A stretch of DNA of 64,000 bases from VRUE01 sp963718755 (GCA_963718755.1 OY970376.1:1984001-2048000); one strand, 5' to 3'; shown: positions 30,596 to 39,827, counted from the stretch's first letter. The notes: generated from the letters alone by a model not told the origin. Made by a program: numbers and translations.

Positions 30596-32746
30596 CTACT
30601 TGATGAAGAGCATCTCCTCGTACTTCGGCAGCGGCCAGAGGTCGTCGGCGACGATCTTCTCCAGCTTGTCGGCTGCCTCGCGGACCCGGGCCATCGCGGC
30701 GATCTGCTTGTCGCGGGCGTGGATCGCGAGGTCGAGGCCCTCGAGCTCGTCGGGGTAGGCGTTGGCCTGCTCCAGCTCGGCGAGCGACGCGCCAAGTGCT
30801 TCCAGCGTCGTCTTCAACTCACCCGCAACACCATCAGCCACCCCCGAATCCTTGATCAGGGCCATGTAGCGCAGCGCCGCCGGCAGGATCATCGTCTTGG
30901 CGATCGAGTGCGTGGTCTCCGCCTCGATGTTGGCGCGGAGCGCGTACTGCTCGATCCAGACCTCGTACCGCGACTCCAGCTCGCGCTTGGAGAGCACCTC
31001 GTACTTTTCGAAGGCGGCGACCGTCTGGTCGGCCAGCACCTCGGGCAGCGCATCGGGCGTCGTGCGCAGGTTCTTCAATCCGCGCTGCTCCGCCTCCGCG
31101 TGCCAGGCCTCGTCGTAGTTGTCGCCGTCGAAGCAGACCTGTTTGTTGGCCGCGTAGGACTCCTTGACGACCTCGATCACGGCCTCCGCGACGTCGGCGC
31201 CGCCGGAGGTCTTCGCCTCCAGCTTGTCGGCGAGCTCGTCGATCGCCTCGGCGGCGATCGTGTTGAGCACGGTGTTGGGGAAGGCGAGCGACATGCTCGA
31301 CCCCAGCGCCCGGAACTCGAATTTGTTGCCGGTGAAGGCGAAGGGCGAGGTCCGGTTGCGGTCGCCGCCGTGCATCGGCAGCGAGGGCAGCACCGTCGCC
31401 CCCAGCTCGAGGAAGGAGGCCGGAGTGCTCGGGTCCCCTTCGCCCGTGGCGATCGCCTCGAACACCTTCTCCAGCTCGCCGCCGAGGAAGATCGAGATGA
31501 TCGCCGGCGGCGCCTCGTTGGCGCCGAGGCGGTGGTCCTGGCCGATGTTGGCGACCGAGGCGCGCAGCAGCCCCTGGTGCTTGTTGACCGCTTGAATTAC
31601 TGCGGCGCAGAAGAAGAGGAAGTGGATGTTGTCGGCGGGCGTCTTGCCCGGGTCGAGCAGGTTGGAGCCGGTGTCGGTCCCCATCGACCAGTTGTTGTGC
31701 TTGCCCGAGCCGTTTACGCCGGCAAAGGGCTTCTCGTGCAGCAGGCAGACGAGCCCATAGCGGCGGGCGACGCTTTCGAGCACCTGCATCATCAGCTGCT
31801 GGTGGTCGGAGCCGACGTTGGAGTTCTCGAACACGGGCGCGATCTCGTACTGGGCCGGCGCCACCTCGTTGTGGCGGGTCTTGACCGGGATGCCGAGCTT
31901 GCGCATCTCCAGCTCGGCCTCCAGCATGCAGGCCAGCACCCGCTCCGGGATCGAGCCGAAGTAGTGGTCGTCGAGCTCGTGTCCCTTGGGCGGCTTGGCG
32001 CCGAACAGGGTGCGGCCGGTGGAGATCAGGTCGGGACGCTCGAAGAAGTACTGCTCGTCGATCAGGAAGTACTCCTGCTCGGCACCGACGGTGGTGAAGA
32101 CGCGCTTGCTGTCCTCGTCGCCGAGCAGCCGCAGCGCCTTGATCGCGGAGCGAGAGAGGGCGTCCATCGAGCGCAGCAGCGGGATCTTGCCGTCGAGCGC
32201 CTCGCCGGTCCATGAGGCGAACGCCGTCGGGATGCAGAGCAGCGCCCCGTTCGGGTTCTCGAGGATGAAGGCGGGGGAGGTCGGGTCCCAGGCGGTGTAG
32301 CCGCGCGCCTCGAAGGTCGCGCGGACGCCGCCGGTGGGGAAGGAGGACGCGTCGGGCTCGCCCTGGATCAGCTCCTTGCCGGAGAAGCCGGCCAGTGCGG
32401 TGCCCTCCTCGCCGGGGTCGAAGAAGGAGTCGTGCTTCTCCGCGGTCGAGCCGGTCAGCGGCTGGAACATGTGGGTGAAGTGGGTCGCGCCGTTCTCCAG
32501 CGCCCACTCCTTCATCGCCTCGGCGACGGCGTCGGCGAGGCTGGGATCGAGCGCCTCGCCGTCGGCCAGGGTCGCCTGCAGCTTCTCGAAGACGTCGGCG
32601 GGCAGCCGTTCCCGCTGCACGCCGACGGAGAAGACGTTGGCGCCGAAGGGGTCGTTCTCGGGCAGGGTCAGGTCGAGCGCGCCAAGCGCCTCGCCGTTGG
32701 AGCTCCACTGCGCTGCGGTCACGTTCTGCTGGCGGATACGAGTCAT
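30596..32746 (-). CDS. glnN: type III glutamine synthetase (GlnN)
   Basis: A 716-residue enzyme, the length of GSIII hexamers/dodecamers rather than the ~470 of GSI. Family blocks: FTHMFQPLTGSTAEKHDSF, TVGAEQEYFLID, KTRHNEVAPAQYEIAP, HEKPFAGVNGSGKHNNWS, GGDRNRTSPFAFTGNKFEFR. It makes glutamine from glutamate, ammonia and ATP. The ammonium transporter and PII genes lie 12 kb downstream. The ~115 bases upstream contain a CGCCCG/CGGGCG stem and a 16-bp perfect palindrome that may be an operator. Start at ATG 32746. Confidence 0.95.
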   Translation of the reverse strand: MTRIRQQNVTAAQWSSNGEALGALDLTLPENDPFGANVFSVGVQRERLPADVFEKLQATLADGEALDPSLADAVAEAMKEWALENGATHFTHMFQPLTGSTAEKHDSFFDPGEEGTALAGFSGKELIQGEPDASSFPTGGVRATFEARGYTAWDPTSPAFILENPNGALLCIPTAFASWTGEALDGKIPLLRSMDALSRSAIKALRLLGDEDSKRVFTTVGAEQEYFLIDEQYFFERPDLISTGRTLFGAKPPKGHELDDHYFGSIPERVLACMLEAELEMRKLGIPVKTRHNEVAPAQYEIAPVFENSNVGSDHQQLMMQVLESVARRYGLVCLLHEKPFAGVNGSGKHNNWSMGTDTGSNLLDPGKTPADNIHFLFFCAAVIQAVNKHQGLLRASVANIGQDHRLGANEAPPAIISIFLGGELEKVFEAIATGEGDPSTPASFLELGATVLPSLPMHGGDRNRTSPFAFTGNKFEFRALGSSMSLAFPNTVLNTIAAEAIDELADKLEAKTSGGADVAEAVIEVVKESYAANKQVCFDGDNYDEAWHAEAEQRGLKNLRTTPDALPEVLADQTVAAFEKYEVLSKRELESRYEVWIEQYALRANIEAETTHSIAKTMILPAALRYMALIKDSGVADGVAGELKTTLEALGASLAELEQANAYPDELEGLDLAIHARDKQIAAMARVREAADKLEKIVADDLWPLPKYEEMLFIK

Positions 32747-33101
32747 CGCTGTGTCAGTCCCTCGCTTGCGGCACGCCCGTCCTGCGGGCGCGTTCGATTA
32801 CCGGTCTAACTCCCTAGTGAAAGAGCCCAAGCAGCGTAATGGGAAGGCGCGCAAAATGCCTTTGTACCGCGGTACAACGATCGCTGGGCCGGATTGTCCG
32901 GGCGTAAGCGGCCTCCCAGCGCAGGATGGAAGGTTGTGGCCCCTATAGGGGCACAAAGTTCCAATCTGGGGAGGCAGGGCTTCAATCCCGTCGTAGAAGC
33001 CCCAGCGGGTGGCGTAGGCGGAAGCCTGAAATCTCGGACACGCCCCTGATTGGCGCCGGATATAGCCTTCGCCGGTCCCCAATCTGGAGGAATCCACCGA
33101 A
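32747..33101. other. 355-bp divergent regulatory region
   Basis: Between glnN and the HAD-ECH fusion gene. It holds a CGCCCG/CGGGCG stem near 32790-32806, the perfect palindrome at 32863-32878, a near-palindrome around CCCCTATAGGGG (32940-32951), a GGGCTTC/GAAGCCC stem near 32977-33002, and two copies of CCAATCTGG (32961 and 33079), the second next to the GGAGGAAT ribosome site. No coding region or tRNA is seen. Confidence 0.5.
32863..32878. promoter_or_regulatory. 16-bp perfect palindrome, candidate operator of glnN
   Basis: TTGTACCGCGGTACAA is a perfect dyad ~117 bases upstream of the glnN start. Its length and form suit a dimeric repressor/activator. It does not match the published actinobacterial GlnR consensus closely, so the regulator is unknown. 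Confidence 0.45.
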
Positions 33102-35102
33102 ATGTTCGTCTCTAAGGCCGCCGTCGTCGGCGGCGGCACCATGGGGGGCGAGATCGCACAGGCGATCGCCGCTTCCGACATCCCCGTCGTCGTCAAGGAC
33201 ATCGACCAGAAGTTCGTCGATGCCGCGGTCGAGAAAGCCCGCTCCGTCACCGAGGGCCAGCTCGGTCGTCTGGTCAAGAAGGAGAAGCTGACCCAGGAGC
33301 AGGCCGACGCCCGCCTCGCCGAGGTGATGGGCCTGATCACCGGCACCACCAGCTATGGGGACTTCGGCGACGTCGACTTCGTGGTCGAGGCCGTGCCGGA
33401 GCGGATGGAGATCAAGCAGGCCGTCTTCCGCGAGCTCGATGCCGCGACGCCGGGCCACGCGATCCTCTCCTCCAACACCTCCTCGCTCTCGATCACCGAG
33501 ATCGGCGAAGCGACCCTGCGCCCGGACAAGGTCGTCGGCTTCCACTTCTTCTACCCCGCCTCGGTGATGCCGCTGGTCGAGGTGATCGCTTCAGACGACA
33601 CCACGCAGGAGACCGCCACCGCCGCCTACAACTTCGCCCAGGCGATCAAGAAGCAACCGATCGTCTGCGGCGAGGTGCCCGGTTTCGTCGTCAACCGCGT
33701 CTTGATGGCGACGATGGGCGAGATCTGGCGCGCCCAGGAGGAGGGCGGACTCTCGCTGAAGGCGATCGACGAGGCGATCGCCAACGCCAAGGCGGCGCCG
33801 ATGGGCCCGTTCTTCCTCACCGACCTGCTCGGGCTCGACACCGTCCTGCACGTCGCCGAGCACCTCAACGACTCCTACGGCGAGAGCTTCTACGTCCACA
33901 AGGGCCTGCAGGGCCTGGTCGCCGACGGCAAGCTCGGTGCCAAGAGCGGCGGCGAGGGCTTCTTCAAGGACGGCGAGCAGAACGTCCCCGGCGAGGCCGA
34001 GCCCGATACTGAGGAGCTGGTCGCGATGTTCACCGGTCGCGCCCTGATCGAGGCCTGCCAGCTGGTCGAGGAGGGCGTCTGCTCGGTCCGCGACATCGAC
34101 CTCGGGATGATGGCCGGCGCCGGCCTCGACCCGCGCAAAGGCCTCTTCCCACCCTTCTGGAAAGCCGACCTGGAGGGGCTCGACACGATCCTCGAGCGGA
34201 TCGAGCAGCTCGAGGAGAAACACGGCGAGCGCTTCGCGCCGCCGGTCACCCTGAAGCGGCTCGTCGCCCAGGGGCGTCTCGGGCTCAAATCTGGCCAGGG
34301 CTTCTACCCCTACCCGCAGCCCGACGAGGGCGAGCAGCCCGAGACGGTGAAGCTGGAGACCCGCGGCGACGTCGCGATCGCCTGGCTCGCCAACGTGCCG
34401 ATGAATGCGATCTCGCCCGACGTGATCCGCGACCTCGGCAAGGTCTGGGAGCGGGTCAAGGCGTCGGATGAGATTGGCGCGATGGTCGTCGCCTCCTCGA
34501 TTCCGGTCGTCTTCTCAGCCGGCGCCGACATCAAGGCCTTCACCCAGATGGACGCGGGCGGCGGCGAGGAGCTGTTGCACACTGCCCACGCGCTGCTGCG
34601 CGAGCTCGGCACCGACAGCGTCGCGACGATCGCGGCGGTCAACTCGATCGCCTTCGGCGGCGGCTGCGAGCTGGCGATGGCCTGCGACGTGCGGATCGCC
34701 GCCGAGGCAGCGGTCTTCGGCCAGCCGGAGATCAAACTGGGGATCGTCCCCGGCTTCGGCGGCACGCAGCGGCTGCCGCGCCTGGTCGGCCCCAACAAGG
34801 CACTGGAGATGAACCTGATCGGCGATGCCGTCCTCGCCGGCGAGGCGCTCGATTTCGGCCTTGTCAACCGCGTCGTCCCCGACCACGAGCTGTTCGAGAC
34901 CGCGCTGATGTGGGCCCGCAAGCTGGCCGGTCAGGCGCCGATCGCCCGTGCCCAGATCAAGACCGCCTCGCACAAGGGCGACCTCGACGAGGGCATCGAG
35001 GCCGAGAAGCAGGCCTTCGCCGCTGCCTTCGGCAGCGAGGACGCAAAGGAGGGCATCGCCGCCTTCCTCGGCAAGCGGACCCCCAAGTGGAGCGGCAAGT
35101 AG
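33102..35102 (+). CDS. bifunctional 3-hydroxyacyl-CoA dehydrogenase / enoyl-CoA hydratase, HAD-ECH order
   Basis: A 666-residue fusion for beta-oxidation. Residues ~1-290 are the NAD-binding 3-hydroxyacyl-CoA dehydrogenase fold (AAVVGGGTMGGEIAQ, SSNTSSLSI, VGFHFFYPASVMPLVEV), ~300-395 its C-terminal helical domain repeat, and ~410-666 a crotonase domain with SAGADIKAF, AFGGGCELAMACD and FGQPEIKLGIVPGFGGTQ, keeping both hydratase Glu residues. The order is opposite to FadB (hydratase first); the same dehydrogenase-first order is known from archaeal crotonyl-CoA hydratase/3-hydroxybutyryl-CoA dehydrogenases. The ribosome site GGAGGAAT precedes the ATG. Confidence 0.93.
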   Translation: MFVSKAAVVGGGTMGGEIAQAIAASDIPVVVKDIDQKFVDAAVEKARSVTEGQLGRLVKKEKLTQEQADARLAEVMGLITGTTSYGDFGDVDFVVEAVPERMEIKQAVFRELDAATPGHAILSSNTSSLSITEIGEATLRPDKVVGFHFFYPASVMPLVEVIASDDTTQETATAAYNFAQAIKKQPIVCGEVPGFVVNRVLMATMGEIWRAQEEGGLSLKAIDEAIANAKAAPMGPFFLTDLLGLDTVLHVAEHLNDSYGESFYVHKGLQGLVADGKLGAKSGGEGFFKDGEQNVPGEAEPDTEELVAMFTGRALIEACQLVEEGVCSVRDIDLGMMAGAGLDPRKGLFPPFWKADLEGLDTILERIEQLEEKHGERFAPPVTLKRLVAQGRLGLKSGQGFYPYPQPDEGEQPETVKLETRGDVAIAWLANVPMNAISPDVIRDLGKVWERVKASDEIGAMVVASSIPVVFSAGADIKAFTQMDAGGGEELLHTAHALLRELGTDSVATIAAVNSIAFGGGCELAMACDVRIAAEAAVFGQPEIKLGIVPGFGGTQRLPRLVGPNKALEMNLIGDAVLAGEALDFGLVNRVVPDHELFETALMWARKLAGQAPIARAQIKTASHKGDLDEGIEAEKQAFAAAFGSEDAKEGIAAFLGKRTPKWSGK

Positions 35103-35113
35103 GAACGGCTACA

Positions 35114-35857
35114 GTGAGCGCCGCCGAGCAGCTTGCGGAGCTGATCCGCGAGTCGAGCTGCACGGTGGCGCTGACCGGGGCGGGGGTCTCGGTGCCGTCC
35201 GGGATCCCCGACTTCCGCACCCCAGAGACGGGGCTGTGGGAGAACGTCGACCCGATGGAGGTCGCCCACATCGACGTCTTCGAGCGCGACCCGGCCCGCT
35301 TCTGGTCCTACTACCGGCCGCGCTTTCACTCGCTCGGCGACAAAGAACCAAACGCCGCCCACACGGCACTGGTCGAGCTCGAGCGACGCGGCCTGCTCGA
35401 GGGAGTGATCACCCAGAACATCGACCGGCTCCACCGCGCCGCCGGCTCGGAGACGGTGGTCGAGGTGCACGGCTCGATCGAAACCTCGACCTGCCGGCGC
35501 TGCACCGCCTCCTACGGCATCGCCGAGGTCGACGGGCTCTTTGGCGATGACGGTGTCGCCGCCTGCGCCTCCTGCGGCGGCCCGGTGAAACCGGATGTCG
35601 TCCTCTTCGGCGAGCTGCTGCCCGAGGCGGCGATGCGCCAGGCGCAGGAGTTGGCGGCGCGGGCGGAGCTGATGCTCTGCATCGGCAGCTCGCTCGTCGT
35701 TCACCCGGTGGCAGGTCTGCCGGAGGTGACCAGGTCCTGCGGCGGCAAGCTGGCGATCGTCACCAAAGGGCCGACGCCCTACGACGGCGACGCAGTGCTG
35801 AAGCTGGAGGGCGAGGTCGACGCCGAGCTGGACGCGGTTCTGGCCGCGCTTGCCTAG
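35114..35857 (+). CDS. NAD-dependent protein deacylase (sirtuin)
   Basis: A 247-residue Sir2 enzyme that removes acyl groups from lysine using NAD+. Motifs: TGAGVSVPSGIPDFR, TQNIDRLH, catalytic His119 in VEVHGS, zinc Cys at 127, 130, 151 and 154, PDVVLFGE, and GSSLVVHPVAGLP. GTG 35114 is the start, 11 bases after the upstream stop, so it is probably co-transcribed with the beta-oxidation fusion; in several bacteria sirtuins control acyl-CoA enzymes by deacylation, which would fit, but this is inference. Its stop directly abuts the next ATG. Confidence 0.92.
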   Translation: MSAAEQLAELIRESSCTVALTGAGVSVPSGIPDFRTPETGLWENVDPMEVAHIDVFERDPARFWSYYRPRFHSLGDKEPNAAHTALVELERRGLLEGVITQNIDRLHRAAGSETVVEVHGSIETSTCRRCTASYGIAEVDGLFGDDGVAACASCGGPVKPDVVLFGELLPEAAMRQAQELAARAELMLCIGSSLVVHPVAGLPEVTRSCGGKLAIVTKGPTPYDGDAVLKLEGEVDAELDAVLAALA

Positions 35858-36532
35858 ATGGCCGGCGTGGAGAACGGCGAGGTCGGCGTGCCCGCTGCCG
35901 TCGTCTTCGACAACGACGGGCTGCTGCTCGACACCGAGTCGGTCTGGACGCGGGCCGAGCGGGATCTCTTCGAGCACCGCGGGCTCGAGTTCACCCCCGC
36001 CAACAAGCGCGAGCTGATCGGCACCTCGGCCGAGATTGCCGCCGGCATCCTCGAGCGGCGCCTGGGCGAGCCCGGTCGCGGCGCTGCGTTGATCGAGGAG
36101 CTGAACGAGCTTGTGGTCGCTGAGCTCGAGCATGGTGTTGAGGCGATGGTTGGCGCGCGGGAGCTCCTGCACGCGCTGAAGCAGCGCGGAACCCCGATCG
36201 GGCTCGTCTCCAACTCGCCGCTCGTCTTCGTCCGCCGCTCGCTGGAGATCGTCGGCTTCCACGACCGCTTCGACGTCGTGCTCAGCGCCCACGAAGTGGC
36301 GGCGCCGAAGCCAGCGCCAGACCCCTACCTGGAGGCGTGTCGCCGCCTGGGAGTCGAGGCCGGCCCCGACGTCGTCGCCCTCGAGGACTCCCCAACCGGC
36401 GTCGCCGCTGCTCGTGCCGCGGGGCTGACCGTGATCGGCGTGCCTTCACTGGAGGGGATCGTGCTGGACGAAGCGCACGAGATTGCTGAGTCGCTGCTTG
36501 ACGACATTGTTTCGCGGCGCCTGCTGGGGTGA
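35858..36532 (+). CDS. HAD-superfamily phosphatase, beta-phosphoglucomutase/GS-type
   Basis: A 224-residue HAD hydrolase: motif I VVFDNDGLLLDTES (nucleophile Asp and acid/base Asp two residues on), motif II SNSP, motif III Lys in KPAPDPYLEA, motif IV ALEDSPTGV. The squiggle/flap plus helical cap insertion is subclass I. It may be a sugar-phosphate phosphatase or phosphoglucomutase. It starts immediately after the sirtuin stop (no gap). The stop is followed at once by a nested inverted repeat shared with the convergent gene. Confidence 0.88.
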   Translation: MAGVENGEVGVPAAVVFDNDGLLLDTESVWTRAERDLFEHRGLEFTPANKRELIGTSAEIAAGILERRLGEPGRGAALIEELNELVVAELEHGVEAMVGARELLHALKQRGTPIGLVSNSPLVFVRRSLEIVGFHDRFDVVLSAHEVAAPKPAPDPYLEACRRLGVEAGPDVVALEDSPTGVAAARAAGLTVIGVPSLEGIVLDEAHEIAESLLDDIVSRRLLG

Positions 36533-36619
36533 GGATGGGGACATCCCCGCTCCGACAAACGGCGGTCTAATTAGACCGCCGTTTTGAGTATCCGCCGGCT
36601 CGGGGATGTCCCCATCCTC
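36531..36619. terminator. nested double palindrome between convergent genes
   Basis: Outer arms 36531-36549 and 36601-36619 (19 bp, perfect, GAGGATGGGG...) enclose an inner perfect 14-bp-arm palindrome at 36557-36584 (AAACGGCGGTCTAA/TTAGACCGCCGTTT). The inner hairpin followed by TTTT on both strands looks like a bidirectional intrinsic terminator; the outer arms fill nearly all the space between the two stops. Confidence 0.75.
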
Positions 36620-36620
36620 A

Positions 36621-37475
36621 TCAGCCGCGAAGCACGCGTTTACGTCGTAGAACTCGCTCGCAAAGTTCAACCAGCTCGGTGACCTGGCGCTCTTGCTCGA
36701 CATCTAGCTCACCGCGCAAAGCCGCGTTGGCGGCCTCGCCGGCCTCGTTGCGACGCGTCCCCAGCTCGGCCATATCGCGATCGTGGTCGGGGTCGGTGAG
36801 AGCAGCGGCCAGCTCGACAAGCATTGCCTCCAAGCTAACGCGTAGCTGCAGGGCGGCCTCGCGGTGCCGGCCGGCGTCGAGATCGACGCGGGCGCGAAGG
36901 ATCAGGGTCTCGCAGGTGTCGACTCGCTCACGCCCACCGAGAATGGCCGCAAGGCGCTCCTGTGGGCGCAGCTGTTCGTCGCGGTGCTGGCGGCGCGAAC
37001 CCGAGGCTGCGCGTGGGTCGAATGCTTTCGCCTCACCAAAGCGCCCCTCTGCCACCTCCTTGCCGCGGCCAAAACCGATGCGCACGACGACGGCTCCCTC
37101 GCTGCTGACTTCGGTGCCGAGCGGGTTGGCGCTGGCCACGGTCTGCGCATGCAGGGCACGGTTGAACAGATCGATCGCCTCGGCCATGGCAGCTTCGACC
37201 GAGTCTTCGTCGCTGACCGTCTCCTCCAGCCAGCGCTGGGCTTCCTCGGCCGATTCGAAGGGCTCCTGGGCCCGCACAGCGGTGACGCGGGTCAGCGGTA
37301 ACGGTTCCGGCTCATCTCCGGGCTCCGCCTGCTTGGCGCGCCGCCTACGGCGGGCTGGTGGAGGAGCGCCAAGGGTCTTGATGACAAGCACCCGTTGACC
37401 CCCTTCGCCACTTCCGTCCCGAGCCAGGTAGCGACCGTCGGGCACGCTGAGCGCGCCGGGAAAGTCGAACTGCAC
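36621..37475 (-). CDS. hypothetical protein, Arg/Glu-rich, helical C-terminus
   Basis: A 284-residue protein beginning VQFDFPGALSVPDGRYLARDG and containing an LVIKTLGAP strand, then a basic linker (RRRRRAKQ), and a long helical C-terminal half (RVDTCETLILRARVDLDAGRHREAALQLRVSLEAML). I do not recognise the family. The start is GTG 37475; the same frame stays open up to the stop codon of the upstream peptidase gene 20 codons earlier, with no ATG, so the exact start is uncertain. It is probably co-transcribed with that gene. Confidence 0.7.
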   Translation of the reverse strand: MQFDFPGALSVPDGRYLARDGSGEGGQRVLVIKTLGAPPPARRRRRAKQAEPGDEPEPLPLTRVTAVRAQEPFESAEEAQRWLEETVSDEDSVEAAMAEAIDLFNRALHAQTVASANPLGTEVSSEGAVVVRIGFGRGKEVAEGRFGEAKAFDPRAASGSRRQHRDEQLRPQERLAAILGGRERVDTCETLILRARVDLDAGRHREAALQLRVSLEAMLVELAAALTDPDHDRDMAELGTRRNEAGEAANAALRGELDVEQERQVTELVELCERVLRRKRVLRG

Positions 37476-37535
37476 GAATCCGAAATGCTGCTCCAGAAGG
37501 CCGGATTCTCCCGATCGATGGAACCGGACGGCGAC

Positions 37536-39827
37536 TCAGTCGCCGTTGCCGGTACCGCCGGAGCCGCTCTTGCCCTGCTTCTCGGCCGGCAGGGAGAACT
37601 TCGATGGCTTGGTCGGCACGTCGGGGTTGTCGATTTTCTCGAGGCGGTCGGTCAGCCGCAGCCACTGGTCGGGTTTGAGCAGCTGCACGAAGCGCGCTTC
37701 GGCGCCAACCCCACTGACGGGGCTGTAGCCGATGTGGACGTGGTCGGCGTGATCGCTCATCGCGAAGCTCGGGCCACCGAGTTCCTGCAGCGAGATCAGC
37801 TCGTCGGGGACCATCGTCCCCTGCAGCTGCATGACAGCCCGCAGCAACGTTTCGGTGATCGAGCCCGGACCCTGATTGCCGAGCACCGGCGCCCCGTTGA
37901 TCAGGGCGATGTCGGCGGCACCGCCGTAGGAGTGGTTGGAGATGTTGCCACTGGTCGTGATGCTGCCGTGGCGGCCGCAGAGCAGCGAGGTGACCGTCAG
38001 GCGGAAGCCCTGGCTGGAGAGGTAGGCGAGCGCGGCGAGCAGGCGGCGGTCGATCTGGCCGGCGCGGATTTCGACCCGGTCGCAGTCGGATACTTCGATC
38101 TGCTTGTCGGCGAGGACCCGGCGAGCCAGCATCGTCTCGGGGAGCAGCAGCACGCCGGCACCGCTGAGCTTCGCGGTGAGCGGGTTCTTGCCCTTGGCGC
38201 GGTAGATCGCCGTCGCCTCGAGCAGCTTCCAGCCATCGAGGATCGGCTTCGGGTCGATCCGCGGCGCACCCTTGCCCGCCGGGCGGATGGCGAAGTTGAT
38301 GTGGGGATCGACCCCGCTCTCCTCGGCGCCGATCCGGGCCAGGACCGTGCCGGCTATAACCCTCGACCCGACGTCGATGGTTCCGTCGGCGCCCTTGGCG
38401 GCTGCGCTGTCGACCGAGATGCCCGCCTCGTCTTCGTTCGACTCGACCCGCTGCGGGAGGGCATGAAGCCGCGGCCGGATGTCCTGGCTGTCGACCGGGA
38501 TTCGCTTCTCCTTGCCGGTCGGCATCACCACCGTGCGCTGGTTGCGGACGATCTCCCCGAGCTTGGCGTAGATGTAGCGGTTGCCGTAGGCATCGCGCAG
38601 GACGACGAAGCGGCCGAGCCGCTTCGACTGGCCCATCTTCACGACCACTCCGTCGTTGACGGCGACCACCGGTGCGCCCTCGCGGGCGAAGATGTTGATC
38701 CCGCGGCGGGTGGGCGACGAGGAGATCACCTCGGCGGCGTTGCCGAACTCCTCGCGGGCCTGCGGGGTCGCCTTGCTCAACGCCGCCCGGGCGGAGATGT
38801 CGTCGGCGTAGCGCGCGTCGGCGGCGACCGGGAAGTGGGCTCCCTCGGTGAGGCCGGTCAGCGAGCCGACCAGGTCGGGCGGCAGCTTGCCGTAAGCACG
38901 GGCGTAGAGGAGTACCTCCTGCACGTACCAGTCGGCGTGGTTGTAGGCGAAGATCGCGTCGTAGAGGTTCTCCTCCGCCCCCGCCGCCTTCAGGTAGTTG
39001 GCGGCGGCGCAGATCGCGTCGACCGGGTTGTAGGGGTCCTTACGGCCATCGCCGTTGGCGTCGAGCCCGTACATTTCCCAGCTGGAGGGGATGAACTGCA
39101 TCCAGCCCATCGCGCCGGCGCTGGAGACGTTGAGGTTGGTGCCAAAGGCGGTCTCGATTTTGTTGATCGAGGCGAGCACCTGCCAGGGGATCCCGTACTC
39201 GGTGCCGCAGGCCTGGTAGATCGGCAGCAGGAAGGGCGGGATCTCGAAGGAGTCGATGATGAAGTTGGGGACGCCGATCGGCGCCGGCCCGAAGGGGGCG
39301 ATCGTCGTGCTGGGGTTGGCGGTCGTGGGCGCGCCGCCGTTGCCGAATTGCAGGCCGCCGTCGGGGCCTTCCTCTGGGGGCTGATCGCCGGCGGTCGCGC
39401 GCGGGGCGCTGACCCCGCCGCCGCTCCTCGAGGTGGCGGTGCCGAGGGTCTCGTTCTGGGTGACCCCATCGGCGTCGTCCGCGGCGGCGGCATCGAGGCC
39501 GGTCCCGCTCTGCGGCTGCTCGCCGACCTGTGGTGCGGCGGGGGTGGGCTCAGCCGCTTCCGGCGCGGTCACCGCTTCTTCCTCACTGGCGTCGGAGCTC
39601 GATTCGCAGTCGGAGTCTTCGAGGTCGATGAGCCCGTCCGCGTCGTCGTCTTCCTGGTTGCTGCAGGCTGGGGCCGGGAAGGGAGCCGGGGCCGTCGTCA
39701 AGCCGTTGGTCGCGCGGCTCTGCTCGAGCCCCGTCGTCGACTGCTCGGCGCCCGCCATGCCGACACCGAGCGCGGTGATCAGCGCGAAGCCTGCCAAGGC
39801 GGTGATGAGTGCGAGCTTTTGTCTCAT
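37536..39827 (-). CDS. cell-wall hydrolase: lytic transglycosylase plus M23-like/LAS-type domains
   Basis: A 763-residue exported protein from ATG 39827. N-terminal anchor LALITALAGFALITALGVGM, a long acidic Ala/Pro/Glu linker, then a lytic transglycosylase domain (IPWQVLASINKIETAFG, SSAGAMGWMQFIPSSWEMYG, FAYNHADWYV), an M23/LysM-like beta domain (GVVVKMG, YIYAKLGEIV, GVDPHINFAIRP), and a C-terminal region resembling D-Ala-D-Ala peptidases (SNHSYGGAADIAL, DHADHVHIGY). It should cut peptidoglycan glycan strands and possibly peptides. An upstream extension to 39935 (TTG/ATG-like, Arg-rich) is judged non-coding. Zn ligands in the middle domain are incomplete, so that part may be non-catalytic. 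Confidence 0.85.
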   Translation of the reverse strand: MRQKLALITALAGFALITALGVGMAGAEQSTTGLEQSRATNGLTTAPAPFPAPACSNQEDDDADGLIDLEDSDCESSSDASEEEAVTAPEAAEPTPAAPQVGEQPQSGTGLDAAAADDADGVTQNETLGTATSRSGGGVSAPRATAGDQPPEEGPDGGLQFGNGGAPTTANPSTTIAPFGPAPIGVPNFIIDSFEIPPFLLPIYQACGTEYGIPWQVLASINKIETAFGTNLNVSSAGAMGWMQFIPSSWEMYGLDANGDGRKDPYNPVDAICAAANYLKAAGAEENLYDAIFAYNHADWYVQEVLLYARAYGKLPPDLVGSLTGLTEGAHFPVAADARYADDISARAALSKATPQAREEFGNAAEVISSSPTRRGINIFAREGAPVVAVNDGVVVKMGQSKRLGRFVVLRDAYGNRYIYAKLGEIVRNQRTVVMPTGKEKRIPVDSQDIRPRLHALPQRVESNEDEAGISVDSAAAKGADGTIDVGSRVIAGTVLARIGAEESGVDPHINFAIRPAGKGAPRIDPKPILDGWKLLEATAIYRAKGKNPLTAKLSGAGVLLLPETMLARRVLADKQIEVSDCDRVEIRAGQIDRRLLAALAYLSSQGFRLTVTSLLCGRHGSITTSGNISNHSYGGAADIALINGAPVLGNQGPGSITETLLRAVMQLQGTMVPDELISLQELGGPSFAMSDHADHVHIGYSPVSGVGAEARFVQLLKPDQWLRLTDRLEKIDNPDVPTKPSKFSLPAEKQGKSGSGGTGNGD

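Noticed and set aside
32970..33005. Possible tRNA-like or small RNA structure (GGGCTTC...GAAGCCC)
   Set aside because: No cloverleaf, no T-loop GTTCRA in register and no acceptor end; a single 7-bp stem is not enough.
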